A DNA stretch of 44,355 nt from Spirochaetia bacterium. GTDB lineage: Bacteria; Spirochaetota; Leptospiria; Turneriellales; JAOUFE01. The DNA lies in assembly GCA_029857955.1 (NCBI GenBank), contig JAOUFY010000018.1, positions 1 through 44,355 of the forward strand. Direction: 5' to 3'. Position 1 is the stretch's first letter. The number at the start of each line of letters is the position of its first letter. The notes under the pieces are model-generated. The model saw only the letters and a program-made list of their open reading frames with translations. It did not search any database and was not told the DNA's origin. A program made the position numbers and the translations under genes. Of the stretch, positions 16,483 through 25,023 are shown one piece after another.

Positions 16483-17607
16483 ATGAGTGAGACATACGAA
16501 AAAGAAACTGTCCTTATCGTTGAAGACGATGAAATTCAAAGGATCATTCTTATTGAATTTTTTAAAACACTGGGTTATGAAGTTGATTATGCTGCTGATG
16601 GCCAACAAGGCCTGGAAAAAGCATTATCAAATAAGCCTGATATCATCTTGCTTGATGTTTATCTGCCCATAAAAGACGGCCTTGAAATACTCGAAGAAAT
16701 TCGTGATAACCCTGAAATGAGTTATACCATCATTGTGATGATGTCTGCCGATAGCTCCGAAGATACAACCATTCTTGGGTTAATGAAACAGGCCGATGAA
16801 TTTGTTTATAAACCCGTACGCACCACCGAGCTTGCTTTAAAACTTCGTCAATTGGTAGATAGAAAAAACAATCGACTCGCCCTTGATGAAATGAACAAAA
16901 AATTGCGCGCTGAAAAAGAAATTTTGTCGCATTATTTTTCAGACGACGTAGTAGCAAAAATCGTTGAAAATAAAGATGAAAATAAAATGAGCGGTGAAAA
17001 CCTGGTTGCGTCTATTTTATTTTTTGACATTAGAAATTTTACCAGCATTAGCGAAAATTTAAAACCAAATCTTGTGGCCGATTTGTTAAATTTAATTTTC
17101 ACAGATGTGATGGATCTTATTTTAAGCCATGACGGATCGGTTAATAAACTCATCGGAGACGCTATTCTTGCAACGTTTGGGTGTCCTTTTAATTCAGATA
17201 AAGACGCTCTCAATGCTGTAAAATGCGCTTTGTCCATTGCCAGTACCATTGAATTTTTTAACAAAGTCAAGCCATCTTACCTGGATAACGAAATAAAGAT
17301 TGGCATCGGAATTACGACTGGTGAAGTTTTTGCAGGAAACATTGGCTCATACCGTCGAATGGAGTATACCGTCATTGGCGATATTGTAAACACGGCCAGC
17401 AGACTTCAAAACCTCACTAAAAAAGCCGGGGTAAACATTTTAATCGACGGTAATACGCGCAATGCTGTTAAAGATATCACCAGATGTCGAAAGGTTATTG
17501 TAAAAGGTATTCGAGGCAAACAGCAAGAAATTGAAATATATTCACTTGATGGCCTGGTTGACGACAGTCAAAGTACAAAAGATATTGACGATTTAACGTA
17601 TTTTTAA
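16483..17607 (+). CDS. Response regulator with class III adenylate/guanylate cyclase output
   Basis: Protein of 374 residues. Residues 8-125 form a receiver domain with acidic VEDDE, phospho-acceptor Asp in IILLDVYLP and Lys in VYKPVR. A short coiled coil (about 130-155) follows, then a class III cyclase domain (about 170-345). The cyclase has both metal Asp residues (FFDIRNFT and KLIGDAILATFG) and the transition-state Asn/Arg pair in GDIVNTASRLQ, so it should be active. It would make cAMP or cGMP in response to phosphorylation by a kinase. REC-cyclase proteins are common in Leptospira. No partner kinase is adjacent. It is convergent with the DUF2161 gene, the stops being 2 bases apart. Confidence 0.9.
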   Translation: MSETYEKETVLIVEDDEIQRIILIEFFKTLGYEVDYAADGQQGLEKALSNKPDIILLDVYLPIKDGLEILEEIRDNPEMSYTIIVMMSADSSEDTTILGLMKQADEFVYKPVRTTELALKLRQLVDRKNNRLALDEMNKKLRAEKEILSHYFSDDVVAKIVENKDENKMSGENLVASILFFDIRNFTSISENLKPNLVADLLNLIFTDVMDLILSHDGSVNKLIGDAILATFGCPFNSDKDALNAVKCALSIASTIEFFNKVKPSYLDNEIKIGIGITTGEVFAGNIGSYRRMEYTVIGDIVNTASRLQNLTKKAGVNILIDGNTRNAVKDITRCRKVIVKGIRGKQQEIEIYSLDGLVDDSQSTKDIDDLTYF

Positions 17608-17609
17608 AT

Positions 17610-18287
17610 TTATTTATTTTTTAAATAATACAGCCAGATTTCAGGATATTTTTCACGAATGAGTTTCAGGCTGTTTTTTTTTATGCCGTATAACCCCTTT
17701 TCTTTTTTCTCAAACCACCCATAATGATTTTGATATAAAATGGAATACGTTTTATCGGAAGTTCCCAACTCTTGAAGTTTTTTAGCGCTGCGGGCCTCAT
17801 TATCAGAAAGTATTACGGCAATTTGTACGGCGCTTTCAAGATAGGCCGTTTCCAGTTTTTTACCGGTTACGCCGCCGATATTACGCGAAGCCTTTCTGCC
17901 GTTAAATTCTTTAAGAATAGATGCGCGCTGGATGTTCGATTTTTTAGCGCTAAATATACCCGGCTCTGAAAGAAACTTCACATTTTCTGAGTCAATTACA
18001 ATTGCTCCAATGTTCAAACGCCTGCAAAGACTTTTCACCATAGTCCAAAACGACATCGCCTGACGCGCTTGCGGTTTAAAAAAAGCAATGTACACAAATT
18101 CTGTTGCAGAAAGCCTGCGCGTAGCCTGATAAAGAAGTTTTACATTAAAACTTTTTTTTAGCTCTATTATGATGACTTTTTCACCTTTTACAGCGACAAG
18201 GTCACAGCCGCAAACTTCACCCTGAACATCATAACCTAATTTACGATAGTACTTTTCAAGAACGATGTACAAATCGGATTCCATCAT
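17610..18287 (-). CDS. DUF2161 family, predicted PD-(D/E)XK nuclease-like protein
   Basis: Protein of about 225 residues. The N-terminal half has the core GEVCGCDLVAVKGEKVIIIELKK, where Asp and ExK fit a PD-(D/E)XK active site; the usual DUF2161 start is a short helix ending MESDLY. The C-terminal region (YSILYQNHYGWFEKKEKGLYGI) is also typical of the family. The function is not established. The frame opens with a TTG at 18296, but the ATG pair at 18287/18284 matches the family start. It is convergent with the cyclase gene and shows no link to a restriction or toxin system nearby. Confidence 0.75.
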   Translation of the reverse strand: MMESDLYIVLEKYYRKLGYDVQGEVCGCDLVAVKGEKVIIIELKKSFNVKLLYQATRRLSATEFVYIAFFKPQARQAMSFWTMVKSLCRRLNIGAIVIDSENVKFLSEPGIFSAKKSNIQRASILKEFNGRKASRNIGGVTGKKLETAYLESAVQIAVILSDNEARSAKKLQELGTSDKTYSILYQNHYGWFEKKEKGLYGIKKNSLKLIREKYPEIWLYYLKNK

Positions 18288-18356
18288 TAAGTGCAAATAT
18301 TTGCTTTACAGACATTATGTCACTTAATTATAAGCATGCAGCCGAATATGCTTTGA

Positions 18357-18486
18357 GGGGTTGTCTAAAGAATCTCTCACCGCAAAGGCGCGAAGGGCGC
18401 AAAGTAAAGAAATAAAGGGATTTTTCTTATCATTTTCTTTAATTCCTTTGCGTCTTCGCGGTTCAAATTTTGACTAGACAACCCCC
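18357..18486. repeat. Dyad repeat family I with terminal inverted repeats, copy E
   Basis: Ends are GGGGTTGTCTA (18357-18367) and TAGACAACCCC (18475-18485), a perfect 11-bp terminal inverted repeat. The interior has CACCGCAAAGGCGCGAAGG and, near the right end, CCTTTGCGTCTTCGCGGT, which can pair with it. It fills most of the gap between the DUF2161 start and the next gene. Confidence 0.88.
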
Positions 18487-18575
18487 ATCATTCATAGCGG
18501 CCGCAACCGAATTTATCGAGATGGTTCGAAAACAGATTGTATCTGAATCTATATTTAACAAACGAAACACCGTTA

Positions 18576-19766
18576 TCAATACACAAAAGTAAACAAAAGC
18601 TGCAATTTAAGAGGCGTATACAAATAGTAGGGTGGTGGATATGTATTATAAGCCACGTTGTTCTCATAATGATAAACTTCAGGTTTAAAATTAAAAAAAA
18701 TTTCAGTGCCCGCTTTTAACCCCATGGAATAATGCTTTGAAACCAGCCATTCAGCTCCTGCCCCAAGAGCCAAACCAAGCATAAAACCTTCATTAGTTGA
18801 CTCGAGGCCAGGACCACCTTCTACAAACCAATGGAAGTTTTTTTTCGAAACGCTATAACCCGCCGAAGGAATAAATTTAAAACCAGTAAATGCGTATGTA
18901 CCATGACCATTCACATGTCGACCTCCTAAATCGGCATAAAACGAGACCTGTAGGTTGTTGTATAAATCAGGATAAAAGCGAATATAGGCAGCAAGTACTT
19001 GCCACTCATAACCTACAAGCAAATATTTTGCATTCGACAAGTCGGCAGATAATAAAAGTCCGCCTCCCGTTCCTACCCAAAATCCCCATGAGAACACTTT
19101 TCCTTCCCATGAAGGGGCGACCATGGCGGCGTCTTCTTTGGTTAAAACAACCTTTTCGTTAGCTTTTTCTTCAACCTGATTTGTATCAGCTTCTTTTTTA
19201 GCTACTGTGCTTTTTGAATGTCTTTCATTAACGATTTCTTTAATGTTCTTTACCAAATTTTGAGAAACCTTCTCTGTGGCTTTAAAAATAGTACTGTCGA
19301 CGTTATTTTTAATTAAATCCATATCTCGTTTTACATCTGCCGCAGGTAAATATAAACTTACATTAAATAAAATCATATTGTCTTTTTCACTGTATGCATA
19401 TTCACCAAATATTACGACATCGGCGCTTAACTCCTTTGCTGCCATTTTTACAATTTCAAGTTTCCCTTTTTTAACGGGATTCGCATTTTCCGTACTCTCA
19501 ATACCAGAAAATACCTCGTCAGTTTTATTAAACTCTACCGCTTCATATGTAAAGTTTTTCATCATCGAATTATTAATGGCTTCTCTAAGTGAACCGGAAA
19601 GATATTTAAAATTTTCAGTTCCGGTTTTATCTTCAAAAGACATAATAACAACTCTTGCCAGATTTGCATTTTCTTGACCAAATATTCCAGATACAATGCA
19701 GGCATTTACAGCAATTATAAATAACATATTTCTATGTATTGCATAATGCCGGTATATTTTGTTCAT
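18576..19766 (-). CDS. Exported FlgO/CsgG-like domain plus outer-membrane beta-barrel, paralogue 2
   Basis: Paralogue of the protein at 6732-7979. After a hydrophobic export segment ending IFGQ, the domain starts LARVVIMSFEDKTGTENFKY. It shares MMKNFTY, ADVVIFGEYAYS, DSTIFKATEKV and a Lys/Glu-rich linker with paralogue 1. The C-terminal 170 residues look like a beta-barrel with many aromatic-Gly strands and end in Tyr. The open frame begins at 19820. I start it at the ATG at 19766, which matches the MNK start of paralogue 1; an ATG at 19727 just before the hydrophobic core is also possible. The domains are conserved more strongly at the N-terminus than in the barrel. Confidence 0.68.
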   Translation of the reverse strand: MNKIYRHYAIHRNMLFIIAVNACIVSGIFGQENANLARVVIMSFEDKTGTENFKYLSGSLREAINNSMMKNFTYEAVEFNKTDEVFSGIESTENANPVKKGKLEIVKMAAKELSADVVIFGEYAYSEKDNMILFNVSLYLPAADVKRDMDLIKNNVDSTIFKATEKVSQNLVKNIKEIVNERHSKSTVAKKEADTNQVEEKANEKVVLTKEDAAMVAPSWEGKVFSWGFWVGTGGGLLLSADLSNAKYLLVGYEWQVLAAYIRFYPDLYNNLQVSFYADLGGRHVNGHGTYAFTGFKFIPSAGYSVSKKNFHWFVEGGPGLESTNEGFMLGLALGAGAEWLVSKHYSMGLKAGTEIFFNFKPEVYHYENNVAYNTYPPPYYLYTPLKLQLLFTFVY

Positions 19767-20019
19767 CGTTAAATTCAAAAAATTCTCGCATTTAAACATG
19801 GAACCCTCCAGCGAAATCAAAAATAAAAGCCAAATACATATTTCACATATCGTCTATTTTGTCAATACTATTGTCTTATTAAATGAGAATAATTTTGGTA
19901 TTCCTGCAGTTTGCCAAAGCGCAATAGTACCCAATATTTTTAATTTAAATTACAACTGTTTTATTTTTATATGTATATTATCAATAATTCAATAATTATT
20001 TTAAATTTGGATGTTATTT

Positions 20020-20964
20020 ATGAATAAAAAAAAGCTTACATTAACCATTGCTGGCGGCTCAGGGGTAGTTGGCAGACACCTCATTCGCCATGCTCAAAAA
20101 CAAGGATGGAAAATCCGGGTTCTTACACGAAAAGATATTGAAAACTCCAATGATGTTATTTATTATAAATGGAATACAGTTGAAAATGACAAATTTGACA
20201 ATAACGATGATGAAATTGTCAAAGCTTTGGAAGGTTCTGATTTTCTAATAAATCTTGCCGGCACCAGTATTGCAACGGGAAGACTCGATAAAAAAATGCA
20301 AAATACTGTATTGATGAGCCGCTTAAATGCAACAAATTCATTGATCGAAGCGTACAAAAAATGCAAGAATCCTCCAAAAGTATGGGGGCAGGCCTCAGCC
20401 ATTGGTTTTTATGGTGATACAAAAGAAGAAATCATTCATGAAAATAAAAATTCAGGCAATCTTTTTTTAAGCGAAGTATGTGTTCAATGGGAAAATTCTG
20501 CCAGGCGCATTTTAGAAATAAACCCCTCAGTAAAATTAATTATAGCAAGATTCGGCCTGGTTCTGGCAAAAGACGCGCCGGCATGGCAAGAAATGATAAA
20601 GCCTGTAAGAATGGGCTTTGGCGGAGCCATTGGTTCAGGTAATCAATGGTTTTCATGGATTGATGCATATGATCTTGCCGAAGCTTTTTTTTATCTTTTT
20701 CGCCAAAAAGACTCCGGTGGTGTTTATAACTTTACATCCCCTGAGCCTATTCGCCAAAAAGAGCTTTCAAAAATAACTGCAAAATTTTATAACAAACCAA
20801 ATTTCATGAAAATTCCTAAATTTTTAATACGAATGATCATGGGTAAAACTGCAGACGAATTACTTCTTGCGTCATGCAAAGCCTTGCCGCAGAAATTAGT
20901 TCATGATGGTTTTAAATTTACGTTTAAAGATATAGATCATGAAATCAAGCATTTACTAAAATAG
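20020..20964 (+). CDS. TIGR01777 family NAD(P)-dependent epimerase (YfcH/SDR39U1-like)
   Basis: Protein of 314 residues with a Rossmann GGSGVVGRHL at the N-terminus, LINLAG, ASAIGFYG with the active-site Tyr region, ARFGLVLA and WFSWIDAYDLAE. The tail has ELLLASCKALPQKL and DGFKF.F, characteristic of TIGR01777. The family belongs to the extended SDRs, and its substrate is unknown. An ATG at 20011 is also in frame; the ATG at 20020 sits closer to the family start. It is followed by the P13-like genes on the same strand. Confidence 0.88.
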   Translation: MNKKKLTLTIAGGSGVVGRHLIRHAQKQGWKIRVLTRKDIENSNDVIYYKWNTVENDKFDNNDDEIVKALEGSDFLINLAGTSIATGRLDKKMQNTVLMSRLNATNSLIEAYKKCKNPPKVWGQASAIGFYGDTKEEIIHENKNSGNLFLSEVCVQWENSARRILEINPSVKLIIARFGLVLAKDAPAWQEMIKPVRMGFGGAIGSGNQWFSWIDAYDLAEAFFYLFRQKDSGGVYNFTSPEPIRQKELSKITAKFYNKPNFMKIPKFLIRMIMGKTADELLLASCKALPQKLVHDGFKFTFKDIDHEIKHLLK

Positions 20965-20992
20965 AATTTTAAAAATAAAAATGAATTTTTAA

Positions 20993-21021
20993 TTGACAAT
21001 TCAACAACTAAAATATATTCT
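20993..21021 (+). promoter_or_regulatory. Candidate sigma-70 type promoter of the first P13-like gene
   Basis: TTGACA at 20993-20998, a 17-base spacer, then TATTCT at 21016-21021. The start codon is at 21029, so the transcript would be almost leaderless; this fits the absence of a ribosome site before the ATG. Confidence 0.45.
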
Positions 21022-21028
21022 TTATATC

Positions 21029-21616
21029 ATGAAAAAAATATCCGTAACATTTTTATTTCTTTTTATTTTAATGAGAACAGAAGGTCTTTTTGCCGACTCC
21101 GATACAATGATAGAAGTTGACAATTTAATTAAATACGGCCGCACATACAATAAAAATTTAATAATAAAAAAATCTCAAGATTTATCTTCCAATGAAAAAA
21201 ATTTTTTATTAGAAAAAAATAAAATTGAAGCAGGAATTCCCGTTGGTTTAAATTTATTCCTTGGTCTCGGGATTGGTTCCTATGTTCAAGGCGATACTTT
21301 AGGCGGAATCGTTGGAACCTTATCGGATTTATTTGGTGTCGGGGCAATGTTTGCCTCTACAGCTTTTATGTCGCCAAGATACAATAGCGTTATTCCAGCA
21401 AGTCTAATATTATCCGGTTTGGGAATACTTGCTTTCAGTAAAGTATACCAGATAGTAAGACCATTTACATTTGCAAACATGAAAAATGCAGAATTAGGTA
21501 ATATGCTATTTAGCAGCAATAAAATTTCTTTTTTATTTATTCCCTATCACAGAAACCTGAATTTTTATGATTTACAAGAAGACGGGGCTGTCGCCGGCTT
21601 TAGTTTACGCTTTTAA
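21029..21616 (+). CDS. P13-like porin family protein, copy 1
   Basis: Protein of 195 residues with a signal peptide (MKKISVTFLFLFILM..GLFA) and a mature part starting with a charged helix. Two hydrophobic helices follow, the first opening with GLNLFLGLGIGSYVQGDTLGG. This pattern resembles the spirochaetal P13 integral outer-membrane/porin family first described in Borrelia. A conserved tail reads NAELGNMLFSSNKISFLF.PY, and the protein ends in GFSLRF with a terminal Phe. I assign the family from memory of the GIGSxxQGD motif, so certainty is moderate. It is a tandem paralogue of the gene at 21702-22286. The frame opens at 20993, but the signal peptide starts at 21029. Confidence 0.65.
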   Translation: MKKISVTFLFLFILMRTEGLFADSDTMIEVDNLIKYGRTYNKNLIIKKSQDLSSNEKNFLLEKNKIEAGIPVGLNLFLGLGIGSYVQGDTLGGIVGTLSDLFGVGAMFASTAFMSPRYNSVIPASLILSGLGILAFSKVYQIVRPFTFANMKNAELGNMLFSSNKISFLFIPYHRNLNFYDLQEDGAVAGFSLRF

Positions 21617-21701
21617 TTTACATACTATCAAGTAAATTCTTGGTTTACATACATCTCTGTTTTTTTTATTGACATCTTGTTATTTTAATCAAGGAAACAA
21701 T

Positions 21702-22286
21702 ATGAAAATTTTTATTAAAGTATTTATTGTTATTTACGCATTTTATTTTACTCAAACCATTTTTGCAGAACAAGATTCTGACTTAAAAATTGAAGTTGAT
21801 AGCTTGATTAAATATGGTAGAGAACATAACAAAGAACAAATTCTACGAAGATCTGCTAAATTAAAAGCTATTGAAAAACAGGAAATTTTAGAAAACAATA
21901 AAATTACATCCGAAGTGCCAATTGTAGCAAATGTCTTCTTACGCTTTGGAATTGGTTCTTACATACAAGGTGACTTTATTGGCGGAATGATTGGTACATC
22001 GGGTGATTTATTGGCTGCCGGTATTATTTATATTCCTTTGGTATCTGGATATAGTTTTGACGCTATAACAAAATCTCTTTCAATAGGTATTGGAGTGTTT
22101 GTAATCAACACACTGTTCATGGTCATTAAACCAATTTTATATGCAAACATAAAAAACCAGGAATTAAGCAATATGCTTTTTAGCGATGAAAAAATTACTT
22201 TTCTTTTTACTCCCTATCAAAGGCCTCATGATTTATTAAATAAGCAAGAAGGCGGTATAATTTCAGGTATTCGATTTCGTTTTTAA
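21702..22286 (+). CDS. P13-like porin family protein, copy 2
   Basis: Protein of 194 residues and tandem paralogue of the preceding gene. It has a signal peptide (MKIFIKVFIVIYAFYF..TIFA), IEVDSLIKYGREHNKEQ matching the first copy, the FGIGSYIQGDFIGG motif, NQELSNMLFSDEKITFLF.PYQR, and a C-terminal GIRFRF. Identity looks highest in the helix, the GIGS motif and the tail, and low in the second hydrophobic segment, which probably changes pore or packing properties. AAGGAA five bases before the ATG at 21702 supports that start. The 85-base gap after copy 1 makes co-transcription likely. Confidence 0.65.
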   Translation: MKIFIKVFIVIYAFYFTQTIFAEQDSDLKIEVDSLIKYGREHNKEQILRRSAKLKAIEKQEILENNKITSEVPIVANVFLRFGIGSYIQGDFIGGMIGTSGDLLAAGIIYIPLVSGYSFDAITKSLSIGIGVFVINTLFMVIKPILYANIKNQELSNMLFSDEKITFLFTPYQRPHDLLNKQEGGIISGIRFRF

Positions 22287-22305
22287 CAGGAATATACAAC
22301 AGGTA

Positions 22306-22440
22306 ATGAAGGTTACAGCAAATTCAATATTAAGATTTTTTTCTTCTTCATCGGCTTTAATTTTATTTTTAACTTTTTTTATGCCTGCTGTAAATGGCTG
22401 CAACTGTTTTGCTCTTTGCAGGTTTAATAGAAGATTTTAA
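22306..22440 (+). CDS. Possible small secreted or membrane peptide with three cysteines
   Basis: A 44-codon frame begins 19 bases after the second P13-like gene. It encodes a Ser-rich then strongly hydrophobic segment (ALILFLTFFMPAV), which looks like a signal or membrane segment. The tail NGCNCFALCRFNRRF follows, with three Cys and several Arg. The ribosome site is weak (AGG close to the ATG). It is not similar to the P13-like genes. It could be a chance frame, but signal-plus-Cys-rich tail in the right place and strand is notable. Confidence 0.3.
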   Translation: MKVTANSILRFFSSSSALILFLTFFMPAVNGCNCFALCRFNRRF

Positions 22441-22499
22441 GACAAAAATCTCAATTGTACTTTCTTCATAAAATGAAGTCAAATCCCATTAAAAGTAAA

Positions 22500-22763
22500 T
22501 TAACTATTGATGGGTTTATAATTTTTAATGGACTCTTCTGTAAACGCATCATGCAACAATTGATTGTAAAACTCTTTAAGTTCGTTGGCATCTAATCCCA
22601 TTTTATTATTAACCCTTTTTTCAAGAGCTATCATTAATTTAAGAATAACTTCTTCAGCGTGTTCTCTTTTAATTTCTAACATTATTAACAATACCTGATA
22701 TTCACCAGGAATTTCAAGTTCTTTTTCAATAAATATAAATCTGGCGCGAAAATACATTTTCAC
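22500..22763 (-). CDS. Small hypothetical protein, 87 residues
   Basis: A charged protein starting at GTG 22763 (MKMYFRARF) or ATG 22757. It has a hydrophobic-charged alternation and a helical C-terminal half (EVILKLMIALEKRVNN, then LKEFYNQLLHDAF). It resembles no family I recognise and has no export signal. It stands alone between convergent P13-like genes and the ABC exporter genes, with composite repeat S4 upstream of its start. Codon use is like its neighbours, so it is probably real. Confidence 0.5.
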   Translation of the reverse strand: MKMYFRARFIFIEKELEIPGEYQVLLIMLEIKREHAEEVILKLMIALEKRVNNKMGLDANELKEFYNQLLHDAFTEESIKNYKPINS

Positions 22764-22775
22764 TTGACTTTTGCG

Positions 22776-22824
22776 TGGGGTCGAGGTACCGTGTACCTGC
22801 CGAGGGGCGTGCTAAGCCCCTTTT
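22776..22824 (+). repeat. Composite structured repeat, copy S4
   Basis: Begins TGGGGT, followed by a stem CGAGGTAC-CGT-GTACCTGCCG, then AGGGGC-GTGCTAA-GCCCCT and TTTT. It has the same layout as S1, S2, S3 and S5, but no plus-strand gene ends directly before it. Confidence 0.8.
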
Positions 22825-22838
22825 ATGTGATCTTAAAA

Positions 22839-23960
22839 TCAATACCAACGGTAATATTTTAAACCTGCAATGTAGAGTATAACACCGAACGTTACAAGAT
22901 ATAAAATTGAAAATCCAATGCTCATGAAACTTGCGTTATAAAGAAATACATTGCGCATCGTGTCTGCCAGAATCGTTAACGGCAAATACTGAATGATCGA
23001 CACCATCCAATCAGGGAAACTGTGATAGCTAAAAAATACGCCAGAAAGTAAAAACATAGGCATAGTCACAATGTTGATTAAACCATTTCCTACACGGGTA
23101 TTGTTGGTCCGCGAAGCCAGTAAAATACTTAAACCGCTAAAGGCAATATGACCTGCCAAAAAAAGAACAGCAAAGGTTAAAAAATCCCCCTGAAGTCGAA
23201 CGTCAAAAAAATACCTTGCAAACAAGAACAATATACCGGCTTCAATTACACTGAGCCCCATACGCACAATAGAAATAGACAGCATAAAATCAATTTTTCG
23301 CATGGGTGTAACAATCATTCTACGCAAAAATTTCTTGATACGAAACTCTATTAATGTCCATCCGATCCCCCACAATGTAGAATTCATAATTCCAAGCGCG
23401 ATAAGTCCTGGAATTAAACGGTCAATGTATCGACTTCCCCTTTGGTTTAATTTTAGCACTTGAGATTTTACATTTGATGAATTTTCATGTATCCGATTAT
23501 CAATCCAAAGGTATAAATTTTCTGCGCGTTCATTGGCCGGATCGTATAAATACTGTAAACTCCCGTCAATCTGCAACTGGACAATGATTTCAATTTTTCC
23601 GCTTCGATATGCCTTTTCTGCACTTTCGCGATCCATTTTTTCAAAACTGATTTTTCGTATGCTTTTTCCCGGCAAATCGATCTGAAGATTTTCAAAAAAA
23701 TGGGCAAGATTTTGAAAGTTTTTCTGATTAGATTTAATAATATCATTTGTCTTTATGTGATCAAGATTCTGACGGTTATTTTCGCTGCTTTCTTGAACAA
23801 TATACGCTACCCTGTGATTTTCTGCGGGCTTGAAAGAATACAAAAGACCAAGAACGCTGGCAATCATGATTGGAAAGCCAAGCGTCCAAAACAAAACCTC
23901 GGGAGCCCTCCAATACTCTCTAAATTGAACGATGATTAATTCTCTTAAAACTTTATTCAT
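22839..23960 (-). CDS. ABC-2 type exporter permease
   Basis: Membrane protein of 373 residues. An N-terminal helix (residues 25-45) is followed by a large soluble loop of about 120 residues, then five hydrophobic segments in the C-terminal half. This is the ABC2_membrane / DrrB-like layout. It begins MNKVLRELIIVQFREYWRAP, a typical cytoplasmic lead-in. The extracytoplasmic loop between helices 1 and 2 suits the longer ABC-2 branch (PF12698-like). Its start overlaps the end of the ATPase gene by eight bases, so the two are translationally coupled. The cargo is unknown; drugs, lipids or polysaccharides are all possible. Confidence 0.85.
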   Translation of the reverse strand: MNKVLRELIIVQFREYWRAPEVLFWTLGFPIMIASVLGLLYSFKPAENHRVAYIVQESSENNRQNLDHIKTNDIIKSNQKNFQNLAHFFENLQIDLPGKSIRKISFEKMDRESAEKAYRSGKIEIIVQLQIDGSLQYLYDPANERAENLYLWIDNRIHENSSNVKSQVLKLNQRGSRYIDRLIPGLIALGIMNSTLWGIGWTLIEFRIKKFLRRMIVTPMRKIDFMLSISIVRMGLSVIEAGILFLFARYFFDVRLQGDFLTFAVLFLAGHIAFSGLSILLASRTNNTRVGNGLINIVTMPMFLLSGVFFSYHSFPDWMVSIIQYLPLTILADTMRNVFLYNASFMSIGFSILYLVTFGVILYIAGLKYYRWY

Positions 23961-24894
23961 GTAAGTGCTGACCTGCCATTAATATAAATAAGTCATCCAG
24001 TGTCATGGTTCTAACCTGAAGATCGCTTATTATAACATTTTGTTCTTCCGTAATTCCCAAAATATTTTTTAAAAAAACTGCCGGCGTTTTACTTTTCAGG
24101 TAAATTGTTTTTTCTGCCAACTGACATGTTGAATCTGTGACTGAAATTAAATCATAAAGCTTTAATGCATCGGTTTCATTTTCAAGTCTGATTTCAATAA
24201 TACCGCCCTCGCTGTGCGCAGCTAAAAGCTCCTCTAATCTGCCCTGGGCCAGAATTCGACCGGTATGCATGATGAGAATTTTTTCGCAAAGAAATTCAGC
24301 TTCCTCCATATAATGAGTAGTTAATATCATGCTTCTGCCCTGATTTTTAAGGTTTTTTAAAATCATCCATATCTCTCGTCTGGCCTGAGGATCAAGACCC
24401 GTGGTAGGTTCGTCCAATAAAAGTATCTTGGGGTTGTTTAAAAGCGCGATTCCAATGGCCAGCTTTTGACGCTGTCCTCCCGACAAGTTTTCAACATAAC
24501 TATTTTTCTTTTCTGAAAGATTTATAAGTTCTAAAACCTCATCAACACGGCCTGAACCTATGTTGTAAAATGCACAAAACAATTTAAGAGTTTCTGAAAC
24601 GGTTGATTTATCCATAAACCGGGTTTCCTGAAAAGAAACACCGAGTATCGATTTTAAATAACGATCATCACCCTTCCAGGTTAAACCCTCAATTAGTATC
24701 TCTCCTGAATCTGGTTTTATAATTCCTTCAATCATTTCAACAATCGTGGTTTTGCCGGCTCCATTTGGACCAAGTAGAGCGACATACTCGCCCTGATTGA
24801 TTGTAAAACTGACTTGATCAACAGCAAGCTGATCTTTATAGCGCTTCACTACGTTTTTAATTTCAATGATTGGTTTACCTTTTGATGATTTCAT
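23953..24894 (-). CDS. ABC transporter ATP-binding protein
   Basis: ATPase of 313 residues for the ABC-2 exporter. The Walker A GPNGAGKTT, the signature LSGGQRQKL, the Walker B LLLDEPTTGLDP and the switch His in LTTHYMEEAEFLCE are all intact. The C-terminal region about 215-313 contains a DrrA-like extension. It lies upstream of and overlaps the permease start, forming a two-gene exporter unit. No TetR or MarR regulator is adjacent. The start ATG follows an AT-rich leader with no clear ribosome site. Confidence 0.93.
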   Translation of the reverse strand: MKSSKGKPIIEIKNVVKRYKDQLAVDQVSFTINQGEYVALLGPNGAGKTTIVEMIEGIIKPDSGEILIEGLTWKGDDRYLKSILGVSFQETRFMDKSTVSETLKLFCAFYNIGSGRVDEVLELINLSEKKNSYVENLSGGQRQKLAIGIALLNNPKILLLDEPTTGLDPQARREIWMILKNLKNQGRSMILTTHYMEEAEFLCEKILIMHTGRILAQGRLEELLAAHSEGGIIEIRLENETDALKLYDLISVTDSTCQLAEKTIYLKSKTPAVFLKNILGITEEQNVIISDLQVRTMTLDDLFILMAGQHLHE

Positions 24895-25023
24895 AATTTA
24901 TTAAATAAAATTAATGAGAAATATTTTCCCGCGTCAAAATGACACGATAAGTATTTTAAATTTACATTGCTGTTTTTCGTAATCAATATTTGCATTAAAT
25001 AATCTTTATACTTACAATATCCG

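Noticed and set aside
16384..16608. Minus-strand 74-codon frame
   Set aside because: It overlaps the start of the REC-cyclase gene, whose coding pattern is clear, and has no recognisable motif.
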